This document shows, piece by piece, positions 22,946 through 32,292 of a stretch of 64,000 nt of DNA (the stretch's first letter is position 1; each line of letters opens with the position of its first letter). The DNA comes from Prostheceraeus crozeri (lineage: Eukaryota; Platyhelminthes; Polycladida; Euryleptidae). The DNA is taken from NCBI GenBank assembly GCA_907163375.1, contig CAJQUW010000891.1, positions 1-64,000 of the forward strand. The letters run 5' to 3'. Under the pieces are notes generated by a model. It had not been told where the DNA came from, searched no databases, and was given only the letters and a program-made list of their open reading frames with translations. Position numbers and translations under genes: made by a program.

Positions 22946-23450
22946 ATAAAACTCCACTTCTGGATAGCGCAAGATGGCCGCCATCGAAAAAAGTCGCTGA
23001 CGTCCCCCCCCTCCTTTCCGTCGAGTCGGTCGTGGTGTGCCGCCGTGTTGCTTCGAGTCTGACGTCCCCCCCCTCTGGCCGGCCGTCGTAGCGCGAGGTA
23101 ATGTGCTCTCCAGGTTGGCGTGGTGTGCCGGCCAGGTTGGGAGGGTGGACTGTCGTAGCTCACCTGAAAAAATCCTAAGTGTCAGAGTGGCTTTGTATGG
23201 GTAAAATTTTGAAAATTTTCCAAAGTGTGTCATTTCGATGTGGGACCTTTACCAAAACATTTTTCATCAAATTTCTCCGAACGAGGGGGGAGGGGGGGTC
23301 AGTGAAATTTGATGAAAAATGTTTTGGTAAAGGTCCCAGGTCGAAATTCGGAAGTTTTAAATTTTTCAAAATTTTCACCACACTGGAGCTCCCACACTTA
23401 GGAATTTTTTCACTTGTGGCATGTTACATGGACATGTGCTGACGCACCAA
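22945..23450 (-). repeat. G-run repeat module (inverted relative to 44.9-45.55 kb)
   Basis: On the minus strand it matches about 45,190-45,530 closely, including the segment with two C/G-runs. Perfect inverted arms of about 33 bp at 23,241-23,273 and 23,308-23,340 flank AGGGGGGAGGGGGGGTCAG. Part of one arm recurs at 44,890-44,930 and 45,190-45,225. Confidence 0.8.
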
Positions 23451-23584
23451 CTTCCTGTGGTCATATGAGAATAGTTCAGGTGTCATATGATAGAGAATGA
23501 TGAGACAAATCGTTTGCAACAAACTGCATGTCGCTACGATGAATACGTTCGGAGATAGAGCCATTTTAAGTTTTCTTCCGAGCA

Positions 23585-23592
23585 TATATAAA
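23585..23592 (+). promoter_or_regulatory. TATA box of the right coiled-coil gene
   Basis: TATATAAACC lies about 40 nt before the predicted exon-1 end (ACGAG|GTAAGC at 23,632). The arrangement mirrors the left arm at 6,121-6,065. Confidence 0.65.
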
Positions 23593-23632
23593 CCCCGACA
23601 ACGTAAGTCTCATCACTTCATCGAAAGACGAG

Positions 23633-24213
23633 GTAAGCGACGGTCGTCGCTCTGAGCTCCCGATATCGGGTGTTTCAAAGGACTCTATCTTTTGAAGTAG
23701 GCAATCTATCTTCTTACTTCAAAGTTTGTGTGATAGAGTTTGATAGTGTCTTTACTACTGATAAATTTTTTTAAAAGTAGTATGAGTAGTAAAATGCGGA
23801 ATTTTTTAAAAATTCTTAATTTTCAGTTTTTCCAAAGTTTTAACATATAGACTAAGGTTTTCAAGTATCCTGAGTTCAAATCTGCTATCAGATTTGTAAT
23901 TTAACTAAGTCTAAGGCAGCTTTGAGGGGTTAGATCCCAGCTACTGATCACTACCTTTGACTCGGCGTTCCTGTTACCACTTCGGGGCAGTGACAATGAT
24001 GTCTTCAGCTGTAAATAGCGGGTATCGGGGAAGATCTCTCACTTCCCTAGTGATCAGTACAAGGCCTTCGGGCTGTCGACGGGATCGAGTGCCACTCACT
24101 ACACTCAAATCTATCATACCTCACTAAGTGTAATGCTTTAGGAATATGACTGTACTACATGATTCCAAACTTATACAAATTTCATTATCTTACAGTTAAC
24201 GATAAAATCTCAG
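23633..24213 (+). other. Predicted 5'-UTR intron of the right coiled-coil gene
   Basis: Donor GAG|GTAAGC and acceptor AAATCTCAG|GC just before the ATG at 24,216; an alternative acceptor TCTTACAG ends at 24,195. It contains the conserved structured block (23,855-24,120). Confidence 0.5.
23855..24120 (+). ncRNA. Conserved structured intronic block, right copy
   Basis: The reverse complement matches 5,065-5,340 with few changes. Pairings visible here: CTACTGATCACTA (from 23,940) with TAGTGATCAGTA (from 24,049), GTTAC with GTGAC around ACTTCGGGG, GGGAAG with CTTCCC, and the AAATCTG/CAGATTT hairpin at 23,878-23,895 (loop CTAT here, ATAG on the other strand). Conserved more strongly than neighbouring intron sequence. 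Confidence 0.45.
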
Positions 24214-24215
24214 GC

Positions 24216-25253
24216 ATGGCAAACGATAAGAATCGTAAATTTCACATTAAAATGTGTGCATGTGGGCGAATCAATCGCAGTGCGGACGCCAAGGCGCATG
24301 TGAAGAAGGCGGGCACCGACCACATGATTATCTTGAATAGGGTTGCGTGTGTAAAGTGTAGAGTGTTGAAGGGTGATGAGGATGAGGCGCGTTTTTACAG
24401 AGTGCATGCTGACTGTAGTGGAGGTTTGGTGAATGACTTGAGATTCACGCAGTTGATTGTTGAAGAGAGGGAGCGAATGTTGGCGATAGAGCGAGACCGC
24501 AAGGTGGAGAATGTTGTTGAGAATGATGAATTGGCGAGAGCAGTTGCTTCGTTGGAGGCTGAGATTGGGCGAAAGAGAGTGCTTGAGAGTGATGATGAGG
24601 ATGATGTGGATTTAGATAGGGAGCGTGTGAGGAAGTTGAGCTCTTCGTCGTCGGAGGTGTCAAACATTGTCATCACCGACCCCCCGAAGAGCTCATCTTC
24701 CCCAAAAGTGAAGAGTGGTGGGATTCGTAAGCAGTCGGCGAGGTGGTTGAAGGATGAAGAGAAGAAGCATGTATCGCAGCAGATGGCGCATGATTTGTTG
24801 GTAAATAAGTATGAGAGTTTGAAGAAGGTGAAGGATGAAGTCGTGAAGGAGTTGGATGAGTTGAAAAAGAAGGAACTGAAGTCGAAGGAGGTAGCGGATG
24901 AGAATATTCGAATGAGGCGTAGTGTGACTGATTTGAAGAATAAGACGCGAGAGTTGGAAGAGAAGAATGATGACTGTGAGAAGAGGGCGAGTGCTGCGGA
25001 GAGAAGAATGAGAGATGCAGAAGCGAAGTTTGAGGAGATGATGAAGGAGATGAGTGTGTTGAGAGCGAGGAATGTTGAGTTGGAGAGGAATGTGGCTCGG
25101 CGGGGTGATGAGAGGCAGGCGTTTGAGAAGTTGGAGCGCATGAGGGATGAGTGGAATCGTGTGAATGAGGATAGGTTGTTTGAGTTTCACATCCCCATTG
25201 GGGATAATCATTTGGACGGTGAAGTACTCGTCAACCGTAGTCTCGACGAATAA
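24216..25253 (+). CDS. Zinc-finger/coiled-coil protein, right arm copy
   Basis: From the ATG at 24,216 it encodes 345 residues. The N-terminus is CACG, then HVKK and a later His, then CVKC and HADC, in the same order as the left copy (3,760-4,860). A Ser/Asp/Glu segment with basic patches follows, then about 170 residues of Lys/Glu/Arg/Leu heptad-rich coiled coil. The tail FHIPIGDNHLDGE shares HIPI with the left copy. Sequence identity outside the zinc region is low, so the two are old paralogues, unlike the near-identical arm tips. Probably expressed from the TATA box at 23,585. Function unknown; nucleic-acid-binding is inference. Confidence 0.7.
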   Translation: MANDKNRKFHIKMCACGRINRSADAKAHVKKAGTDHMIILNRVACVKCRVLKGDEDEARFYRVHADCSGGLVNDLRFTQLIVEERERMLAIERDRKVENVVENDELARAVASLEAEIGRKRVLESDDEDDVDLDRERVRKLSSSSSEVSNIVITDPPKSSSSPKVKSGGIRKQSARWLKDEEKKHVSQQMAHDLLVNKYESLKKVKDEVVKELDELKKKELKSKEVADENIRMRRSVTDLKNKTRELEEKNDDCEKRASAAERRMRDAEAKFEEMMKEMSVLRARNVELERNVARRGDERQAFEKLERMRDEWNRVNEDRLFEFHIPIGDNHLDGEVLVNRSLDE

Positions 25254-25469
25254 ATAATTTGTTACAACGGCCATCCGACCAAGAAATGTCTGCATGCCAC
25301 CCTGAGAATGCGCGGCCATTTACACAAATTCTCTGTTAGGAAGCGCGTGAGACTACCTAAGGATGGCTAACTTGGTAAGTGAAAAGTAAATAAGATAGTA
25401 TATCCTATTCTAATACATATCATTTTCATTGCAGATCTTTTACCCGCCTTCACCACCCCATCACGCTAC

Positions 25470-25612
25470 TCCCGAGAACGAACCATCGGCTCTCTTAAGG
25501 GCCACCTATGGGCAAGACATGATAGAACCTCCACGCGGTTTGCCCTGGGCAGTCTTCAGACTGGCGAATACTATCATTAAGTTGAATCTGCTATCAGTCA
25601 ACTTGAACGTCG
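25470..25612 (-). repeat. Cassette repeat, right copy 1
   Basis: About 140 bp running from GAGAACGAACCATCGGCTCT to GTCAACTTGAACGT (+ strand). It includes the long hairpin at 25,579-25,604. It sits 17 nt upstream of the TATA box at 25,629. Confidence 0.8.
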
Positions 25613-25628
25613 CGTCGCGTTAGAGGGG

Positions 25629-25636
25629 TATATAAA
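25629..25636 (+). promoter_or_regulatory. TATA box of the small arm gene
   Basis: TATATAAACCACTGCCTCTC is identical to the left arm. ATG follows 32 nt later (25,668). Confidence 0.7.
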
Positions 25637-25667
25637 CCACTGCCTCTCATTTAATTTCATTTCAATC

Positions 25668-25935
25668 ATGCAGACGCCGAACAGTCAAGTCAGCTCTCCT
25701 CGCGGACCGCAGTTAAGGCCGCGAAATTTATTTGAGGAATTTGTCAGACTAGAGGAGCAAGACAAGAGTCCACAATAATCTTGCTCGGATTGGCAATCCG
25801 ATGACAGCAACTGTTGTCAATCCAACGGAATGGCGCTACATTCCACTTTTCAGCCATGTGCCAATTAGCGTGGAAGTCGACACTGCTACCAAGGAGAGAG
25901 TCAAAGACTCTCTCAGCAGAATCGGTAGGCTGTAA
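25668..25935 (+). pseudogene. Small arm gene, right copy (frameshifted)
   Basis: MQTPNSQVSS begins at 25,668. After EEQD a short indel shifts the frame and a stop follows at 25,776. The original phase then stays open to 25,935, with a hydrophobic/acidic C-terminal part. The left copy (2,760-2,894) breaks at another site. No family recognised. Confidence 0.5.
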
Positions 25936-25952
25936 GATGACGTTACTCCCGA

Positions 25953-26085
25953 GAACGAACCACCGGCTCTCTTAAGGGCCACCATGGGGCAAGATTTGAT
26001 AGAACCTCCTCGCGGTTTGCCCTGGGCAGTATTCAGACTGGCGAATACTATCATTAAGTTGTATCTGCTATCAGTCAACTTGAAC
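25953..26085 (-). repeat. Cassette repeat, right copy 2
   Basis: Begins 18 nt after the previous gene's stop and ends about 70 nt before the TATA box at 26,154. The ATAG-type hairpin (26,056-26,081) has one stem mismatch. Confidence 0.8.
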
Positions 26086-26153
26086 GTTATGCAGTCGATT
26101 GCCATCCCTGAAGCATTCTGATTCGCTGTTGAGCAATTCATTGTTAAAAACTC

Positions 26154-26160
26154 TATATAA
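26154..26160 (+). promoter_or_regulatory. TATA box of the 26.2-kb gene
   Basis: CTCTATATAAGCC lies about 42 nt before the ATG at 26,202, typical for a TATA promoter with a very short leader. Confidence 0.7.
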
Positions 26161-26201
26161 GCCAGAAGATTGTAGCGCTTCTCATTCAATTTTAAGTCAC
26201 G

Positions 26202-26459
26202 ATGGAAGCATTGTCTCCTGCCAACAGCATTCCCGTCTTCATCGATGAAGACAACGCCATTCCCGACTTCATCATCCTCGACGAGTGGGATGAAGAGGAT
26301 GAGAAGAAGGGGAAGATCAAGAAGATCGTTTGGACGGATGAGGTGTGGACTCCGAATACCACCCGCATCCGAAAGGTGCCAGATGCACCACCACGGCTTA
26401 GGCGGCACAGGGTTTATGACAACCTAACTGTCATACCTATTGACTATTCAAGCCAATAG
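26202..26459 (+). CDS. Small acidic/basic protein, unknown
   Basis: 85 residues. The N-terminal half is acidic with two repeated IPxFI(D/I) segments (VFIDEDNAIPDFIILDEWDE). The middle is basic (EKKGKIKKI), and the C-terminal third is Arg/Pro-rich (RKVPDAPPRLRRHR). It stands alone between two cassette repeats with its own TATA box and has no counterpart in the left arm. The split acidic/basic layout resembles small regulatory proteins, but no family is recognised. Confidence 0.55.
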   Translation: MEALSPANSIPVFIDEDNAIPDFIILDEWDEEDEKKGKIKKIVWTDEVWTPNTTRIRKVPDAPPRLRRHRVYDNLTVIPIDYSSQ

Positions 26460-26474
26460 TCAACTTAATTGACA

Positions 26475-26615
26475 CCGAGAACGAACCATCGGCTCTCTTA
26501 AGGGCCACCATGGGGCAAGACATGATAGAACCTCCACGCGGTTTGCCCTGGGCAGTCTTCGGACTGGCGAATACTATCATTAAGTTGAATCTGCTATCAG
26601 TCAACTTGAACGTTG
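26475..26615 (-). repeat. Cassette repeat, right copy 3
   Basis: Begins 16 nt after the stop of the 26.2-kb gene. It carries the hairpin at 26,582-26,607 and runs on into the arm-tip inverted repeat. Confidence 0.8.
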
Positions 26616-27110
26616 CAAATGAAGTTCGGTGTAATACTTCCTTTCGACGGGCGTTCCTGTAAAGGGCGGCGGTGAAACCCGTAGCTATGTATACCGCAAG
26701 GGACATTCGGCAATGGTCAATCTTGTTAAACCTCTCTGCGTCATGTTTGCAAGTGATTGCCTCTGTCTCAACGTAGTATGCATTCGCGCCAGGGCGACAT
26801 TTAGCCAACTGTCGAAGGTTGCCTAAAACTTTCCATTGTATACGTTATGAGAACCATGAGTTCTACCTGTCTCTATCAATGAGACGAATTGATGAATGGA
26901 ATGAAATGGGAGGACACTCACGCGCCACACGCAACATAACACACGTCTCTCTTCTGTAGTCTAACAAGCTCTTTACACATGGATCGCAGTCGATTGCTAT
27001 CCCTGTATCAGAAGTGTAAGCTATCTTAATTTATTTGACACTATTTTATCTACCATCATCGCCCATATGAAATGTTTTAAGATTTACAAGTTAGACTAAG
27101 CGTGCTACTA
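26480..27110 (-). repeat. Right copy of the long inverted repeat (arm tip)
   Basis: Reverse complement of 1,190-1,810, nearly identical. It includes copy d of the ~165-nt family at about 26,635-26,808. Confidence 0.8.
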
Positions 27111-27365
27111 TTTCCAAATGAAAAAGTATACATGGTTAAATCATCCACTTAAGCCCATCCGTAGTCTAACAAGCTCTTTACACATGGATCGCAGTCGATT
27201 GCTATCCCTGTATCAGAAGTGTAAGCCATCTTAATTTTATTTAACACTATTTCATCTACCATCATCGCTCATATGAAATGTTATAAGAGTTACAAGTTAG
27301 ACTAAGCTTGCTACTATTTCCAAATGAAAAAGTATACATGGTTAAATCATCCACTGAAGCCCCAT
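26957..27365. repeat. ~204-bp tandem duplication
   Basis: GTAGTCTAACAAGCTCTTTA starts both at about 26,957 and at 27,161. The two units differ by a few bases. The left arm has one unit (about 1,190-1,325, inverted). This ends the arm just before the first Polinton-side gene. Confidence 0.85.
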
Positions 27366-27412
27366 TCAAGTAACTCAGTATGACAGCAAAGATAATACAA
27401 AATAAAAATTTA

Positions 27413-27880
27413 TTATGGCATGTATTTCAAAAGGTCTTCATCGTCAATATCGTCCCAGAGTCTGACTTCACACAGATCACAAAAACAGTTCACTTGCTTC
27501 AATCGTTCTTCTACCGCGAGCCTCACTTTGTCGATGTACCCCCATTCCGCCATAGTTCGTGGCTGGGAGTTAGGGGTGCACCATTCCCATAATTGATGGA
27601 GAATTTGGTGCTGGTGATCTCCATCACATCATCAGTATCGTACTGCAGATACTTCCATCGTATGCCTGTTAGGTCGGGACACTCCTTTTCACATACACTC
27701 TCCTCTTCGTCGTCCGCTGGTAATGACAACTTTCTAATGTTGTCGAGTCGGTACACCTTCTCTACCTTCCCCTTCGTTGGAGCGTTTGGTGCAACGAGCG
27801 TCTTTGATGATGAGCATGGAGAAGAGAACTCCAATGTAGTGTTGTGTTTTTGGAGGGCTTGTCATGTTGACTGTGAATAA
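27413..27880 (-). pseudogene. Small outer Polinton-side protein (frameshifted)
   Basis: 27,834-27,523 is open (Ser/Lys-rich, then acidic DDEEESV, then a GIRWKYLQYDTDD segment). Near 27,540 the frame changes and continues as a helical RLAVEERLKQV region and CFCDLC, ending ...DDIDDEDLLKYMP at 27,413, directly next to a minus-strand AATAAA. Combined length is about 150 residues. No family recognised. It diverges from PolB and shares the ~260-nt gap with it. Confidence 0.45.
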
Positions 27881-28013
27881 TAACTTTGAAATGTTTTCTA
27901 ATTCTTAAGAATCAACAAGCAACCAATCATAATGAACTGCCAATGAATGATGAATATGAAATTATATATGTAAAGTGACATTCGTGCCATTTCACTCTGT
28001 CTTTCTGACATAT

Positions 28014-28091
28014 AAGTGAAGTGTTCTCTGGCGAATTCTATATTTGAGGCGTACAAGTGAACTGCTCTCTCGTGAATTCCAAATTTGAGTG
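28014..28091 (+). promoter_or_regulatory. Direct repeat in the PolB upstream region
   Basis: AAGTGAAGTGTTCTCTGGCG and AAGTGAACTGCTCTCTCGTG start two ~37-bp units, both continuing GAATTC..A.ATTTGAG. They lie 50-125 nt before the PolB ATG, with a TATA-like CATATAAG at 28,009. Confidence 0.45.
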
Positions 28092-28139
28092 AAGTCTCTA
28101 TCTTGTTGAAGTATCAACCTTAAACTTGATTTCGTTGAA

Positions 28140-31100
28140 ATGGTAAGTTGAAAATTTCTTCACTCATCTCCCTTAAACGTGTGGCTAATAGCATCTTCCT
28201 CAATTTCAGGCATCAACTTCATCACCAACACCCTCCCTTCTCGAGGAAAGTTTAGAGTTGTTGAGTCAAAGTAGGTTGTAACAATACACTGAAACTTGAA
28301 CAGAGATGATAGAATGATTTCTCTTTCAGGTGATGTGAGTTCCAGCTCAGGACTCTCGGGACAAGGCAACGAGTGGGAATGTGCCGACTGCGGACATATG
28401 TTTACAAGGAAGCACAGTCTCCTTCGACACATCAAACAACGTGTGTGTCAACGCAAAGCGGCGTCAATCTCCGGAGGTGAAGTTGATTCTGACGATGACA
28501 TCTCCTTTCCTTGCGATTTGTGCCCTCTTTCTTTTGATAGTCACTTTCAGCGATCTTCGCACAGACTTCAACACACGCATGCAAATGATCACTACACCAA
28601 CGGTACCTCTACCATCTCCCTCATTAATGTTTCACATAGTAATTTAGTACGCGACTACTGCATGGAGTCCAATACTCAAATAGTAGATTTTCCTGAGTGG
28701 CTCCTTCAAAATTCTACCATTATCGAAGCGCTCTTCAACAATTTAGACAATTTTAGAATGAAGGCGCTCATCTACCTTAAACTAAAATATATTAAGATAG
28801 ATTTTCAAACGGGTCAAGTGACGGAGAGAATACAGTTTCATGTTCCTTCCTCTTCCGCAACCGAAGTTGTAGACTGCGAGTCTTGGCTAAATTTTCACAT
28901 TCAATGTTTAAAATCAAATGTAGATAAATTCAATCAATGCGACAGCGCTCTCATTTTTGATGGTGTGGACTCAGCCATATTCAAAATTTCACTATTAGAA
29001 AGTCATGCAGCTCGAGGTACATTTAAACTACCAAAAACGTTGTATAATAAGAAAGCTGTCATCAATGTCGATTGTAAATCACAGTGTTTCAAATATGCAG
29101 TCCTATCCATCCTTCACTATAATGATATCAACGCGAATCGAAATCATACCTATAGCTATAGACAGTGGGAGGATGAAGTAGTCTTTGAAGGTTGTGATAG
29201 TGACAACATGAAAATCAAAGATGTAGAAACGTTCGAAAAACATAATAAGATTAAAATTGTCGTTCACGTGTGGGAGAAGGGGTTGAAGGGTGCCCGCTAT
29301 AATTCACGTTCAACTTGTTATGAACGTGTAGTCAACCTCTTATTAGTAAAACAAGATGATAGCGAGGAATGGCACTACTGTGGTATTCCCAAAATCTCTC
29401 GCTCGTACACACACTTGGGGCACTCTAAAAGAGGTGAACATTTTGTATGCAACCGCTGCATCCGCTCCTTTTGGAGTAAAGATAAATTTGAAACTCACTA
29501 TGAATGGTGCAAGCGAGGTAAATTACAAATGGAACGCATGGCCAAAGATAAAATATTTTCACATAGGGATAATGGTGACGAATTAAGTCCCCTGCGTGTC
29601 ATTTACGCAGACATAGAATGCTACATTGATGATATCATCCACAAGCCAGCAGCCATATCCTGCTATGAAGTATGGCATGACCACTTTAGGAATAGACAAA
29701 ACAAAATGCATACTTGGCAAGGTGAAGATTGCATTTCAAAATTTCTAGAATTTCTCGATAGAGCTGCCAAATTTCAACAATCATATGATTCCCAATTGCA
29801 GCGTAAGTCACTACATATGTCAGATGTAGACAAACAAAAATTTGAAAGTTGCACATCGTGCCCTAAATGTCATAAAACGTTTGATGACGATAAAATTAAG
29901 AAAGTGCGTGATCATGATCACATCACTGGTAAATTTAGAAACGCACTCTGCTCCAAATGTAACTTTTCACTTAGGTTGAGACGTCGTGCACTACCCGTCA
30001 TTTTTCACAACTTTAAGGGCTATGACAGTCATATGCTCATAAAAAGAGGGTTGAGCCAGATGAGATCGTGGCAGTTTGATGTTATAGCGCAAACGAGAGA
30101 AAAATGCATGGCAATGACAGCAAAAGTACCAGTAGATAAAACTAAAGAAAATAAGAGAGTCTTCTTCGAAATAAAATTTTTAGATTCATTCCAATTCATG
30201 TCAGCGTCACTAGCTTCTCTCGTTCGTAATCTCAAGTTTCTTCCCCATAGTCAAACTTTGAAGAAACACTATCCAAACTTAACGGATGAAATAATCACTC
30301 GCAAAGGAGTCTTTCCCTATGCGTATTTTAGCTCAATGTCTAAACTAAATGAAACAACCCTTCCTTCCATTGATAAATTCCAAAACGATTTGACGGGTCA
30401 AGATTGTCCAGTAGAGGACTATGAACATGCTCAAGAGGCATGGTTAAAATTTGATTGTAAAACGTTTGGCGATTATATGATCGCTGACTTAGAATTAGAT
30501 GTCATTTTGCTGGCTGATGTCTTTCAGGAATTTCGACGAGTGGCATTAGAAGAAGACAAATTAGATCCTGTCCACTTTGTCAGTCTACCAGCCATGTCCT
30601 TTAAATCAGCCTTTAAAATGACTGGTGAGACCATCCATCTCTTACAAGACCCGGAGATGTATAACATATTTGAGCGCGGAATACGCGGTGGTCTCACATT
30701 TGTGAATAAACATCACATAAAATCTAAAACAGTAGGTAATGATCATATCCACCTAAAGTACTATGACCAAAATAATTTATATGGCAGTTCACTGTCGAAA
30801 CCACTACCTCATTCCGAGTTTAGTTGGTTAAATCAAGATGAGCTTACGTATTACTCCAACCCTTCAAACATTCTGAAGATTCCAGATGAAGGTGATTGGG
30901 GATATTATTTTGAAGTGGATTTGATTTATCCAAATAGCATTAAAAATAAAACTGCTGATTTCCCACTCGCACCTGAATCTGGTAAAGTGACTGAAGATAT
31001 GTTTTCGCCATTCATGTCACAATTTCATAATAACTTAACAGAGTGTGGACAGCCAAGGTACAAACCATGCCGCAAACTTTTGCTCACCCAATATGATAAG

Positions 31101-32113
31101 AAAAATTATCTCGTGCACTTCTGCATACTAAAATTCTATTTAGAAATGGGTATGCTTCTAAAGTCAGTTCACCGCATTATCAAATTTAGACAGAAAGCCT
31201 TCCTCAAACCTACATAGATAGTAACAGTCAAAAACGTGCACTCGCCCAAAATAATTTTGAAAAGGATTTTTATAAATATAAGAATAACAGTCTTTTCGGA
31301 AAGACCATGGAGGATGTTAGAAAACGTATGAACTACAAACTAGTCGTTGATGAACAAAAATATCACAAATTGACCTCATCACCTCTTTTCATTGATAGAG
31401 ACATCATCGATGAGGATCTTGTAGGTGTTAAAATGATAAAATCTGAAGTTGAGTTGTGCAAACCCATCTATATTGGGCAAGCCGTTTTAGATTATTCCAA
31501 GCTTGAAATGTATCAACTCTTCTACAAAATATTAAAACCATGCCCTCTCGTAAAAGAGGTTCGCTTGCTGGGTGGTGATACAGATAGTTTCTTTTTAGGA
31601 ATTACCACTCAAAAAGATTTAAATTTTAATGAAGTAGGTAAGTCATTAGAAAAATATTTCGACACATCTAACTACAATCCCACTCATCCACTCTATTCCA
31701 TACAGAATAAAGCCAAACTTGGTTGTTTTAAGGTTGAAACAGCAGGAAAGGAAATAGATGAAATGAATCTCCTCCGTCCTAAAATGTATTCCATGAAATT
31801 AAAAGAATGTGCAGATAGTATTAAGCGTGCTAAAGGTATATCAAAATCCATTGTTCACAAAATGAAACATCGGTCCTATAAGAAGGCCTATAAAAATGAA
31901 ACTATAACGTTTGTCAATATGACAATCTTAAAATCTCAAGTTCATACTGTGAAAACGCACACGTTCAAGAAACGAGCACTTTCAGCATGGGAAGATAAGA
32001 GGTGTTGGATAGGACATAACACATCTCTTCCACATGGACATCCTGACACAAACATACCTCCACCCAAAAGAATAAAACTCACGCTACCACATTCAGGAGA
32101 TGTATTGACATAA
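28140..32113 (+). pseudogene. polB: Polinton protein-primed DNA polymerase B (one frameshift)
   Basis: Replicates the element by protein priming. The ATG (28,140) is followed at once by GTAAGT. A 67-nt intron (28,143-28,209) and a 59-nt intron (28,271-28,329) keep phase into the long frame. C2H2-like fingers lie near 28,377 and 28,510, and a Cys/His pair region at 29,450. Exonuclease motif YADIECY is at 29,605. A DHDH/CxxC endonuclease-VII-like insertion is near 29,850-29,970. NFKGYDSH is at 30,010, the ExoIII-type MIADLELD at 30,478, and the motif-A region YYDQNNLYG at 30,757. A one-base loss near 31,210 shifts the frame. NSLFGKTMED (31,290) and catalytic GGDTDSFF (31,572) are in the second frame, as is RPKMYS. 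All key motifs are present, so this is a recent break or an assembly error. Confidence 0.85.
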
Positions 32114-32263
32114 TCAACTTTAACTCAGTATTTTGATGTTGCTTTTTGTAGATATACATGGTTGTTTTATGTATCGCATGAGATCGTTTCTTCCTTGTGA
32201 ATATATGCCTACAGTCAGCTCATTCCCCCTATATCTGTGAAAAGACTTTTTCATATACATATT

Positions 32264-32277
32264 TTTATTTCAATAAA
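32264..32277. terminator. Bidirectional poly(A) signals
   Basis: AATAAA at 32,272-32,277 (+) and TTTATT at 32,264-32,269 (AATAAA on the minus strand) lie between the convergent PolB and minus-strand gene ends. Confidence 0.6.
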
Positions 32278-32292
32278 CATATCACAATGACT

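Noticed and set aside
24395..25141. 248-codon minus-strand ORF
   Set aside because: Antisense shadow of the purine-rich coiled-coil gene; Ser/Phe-rich composition is a mirror effect.
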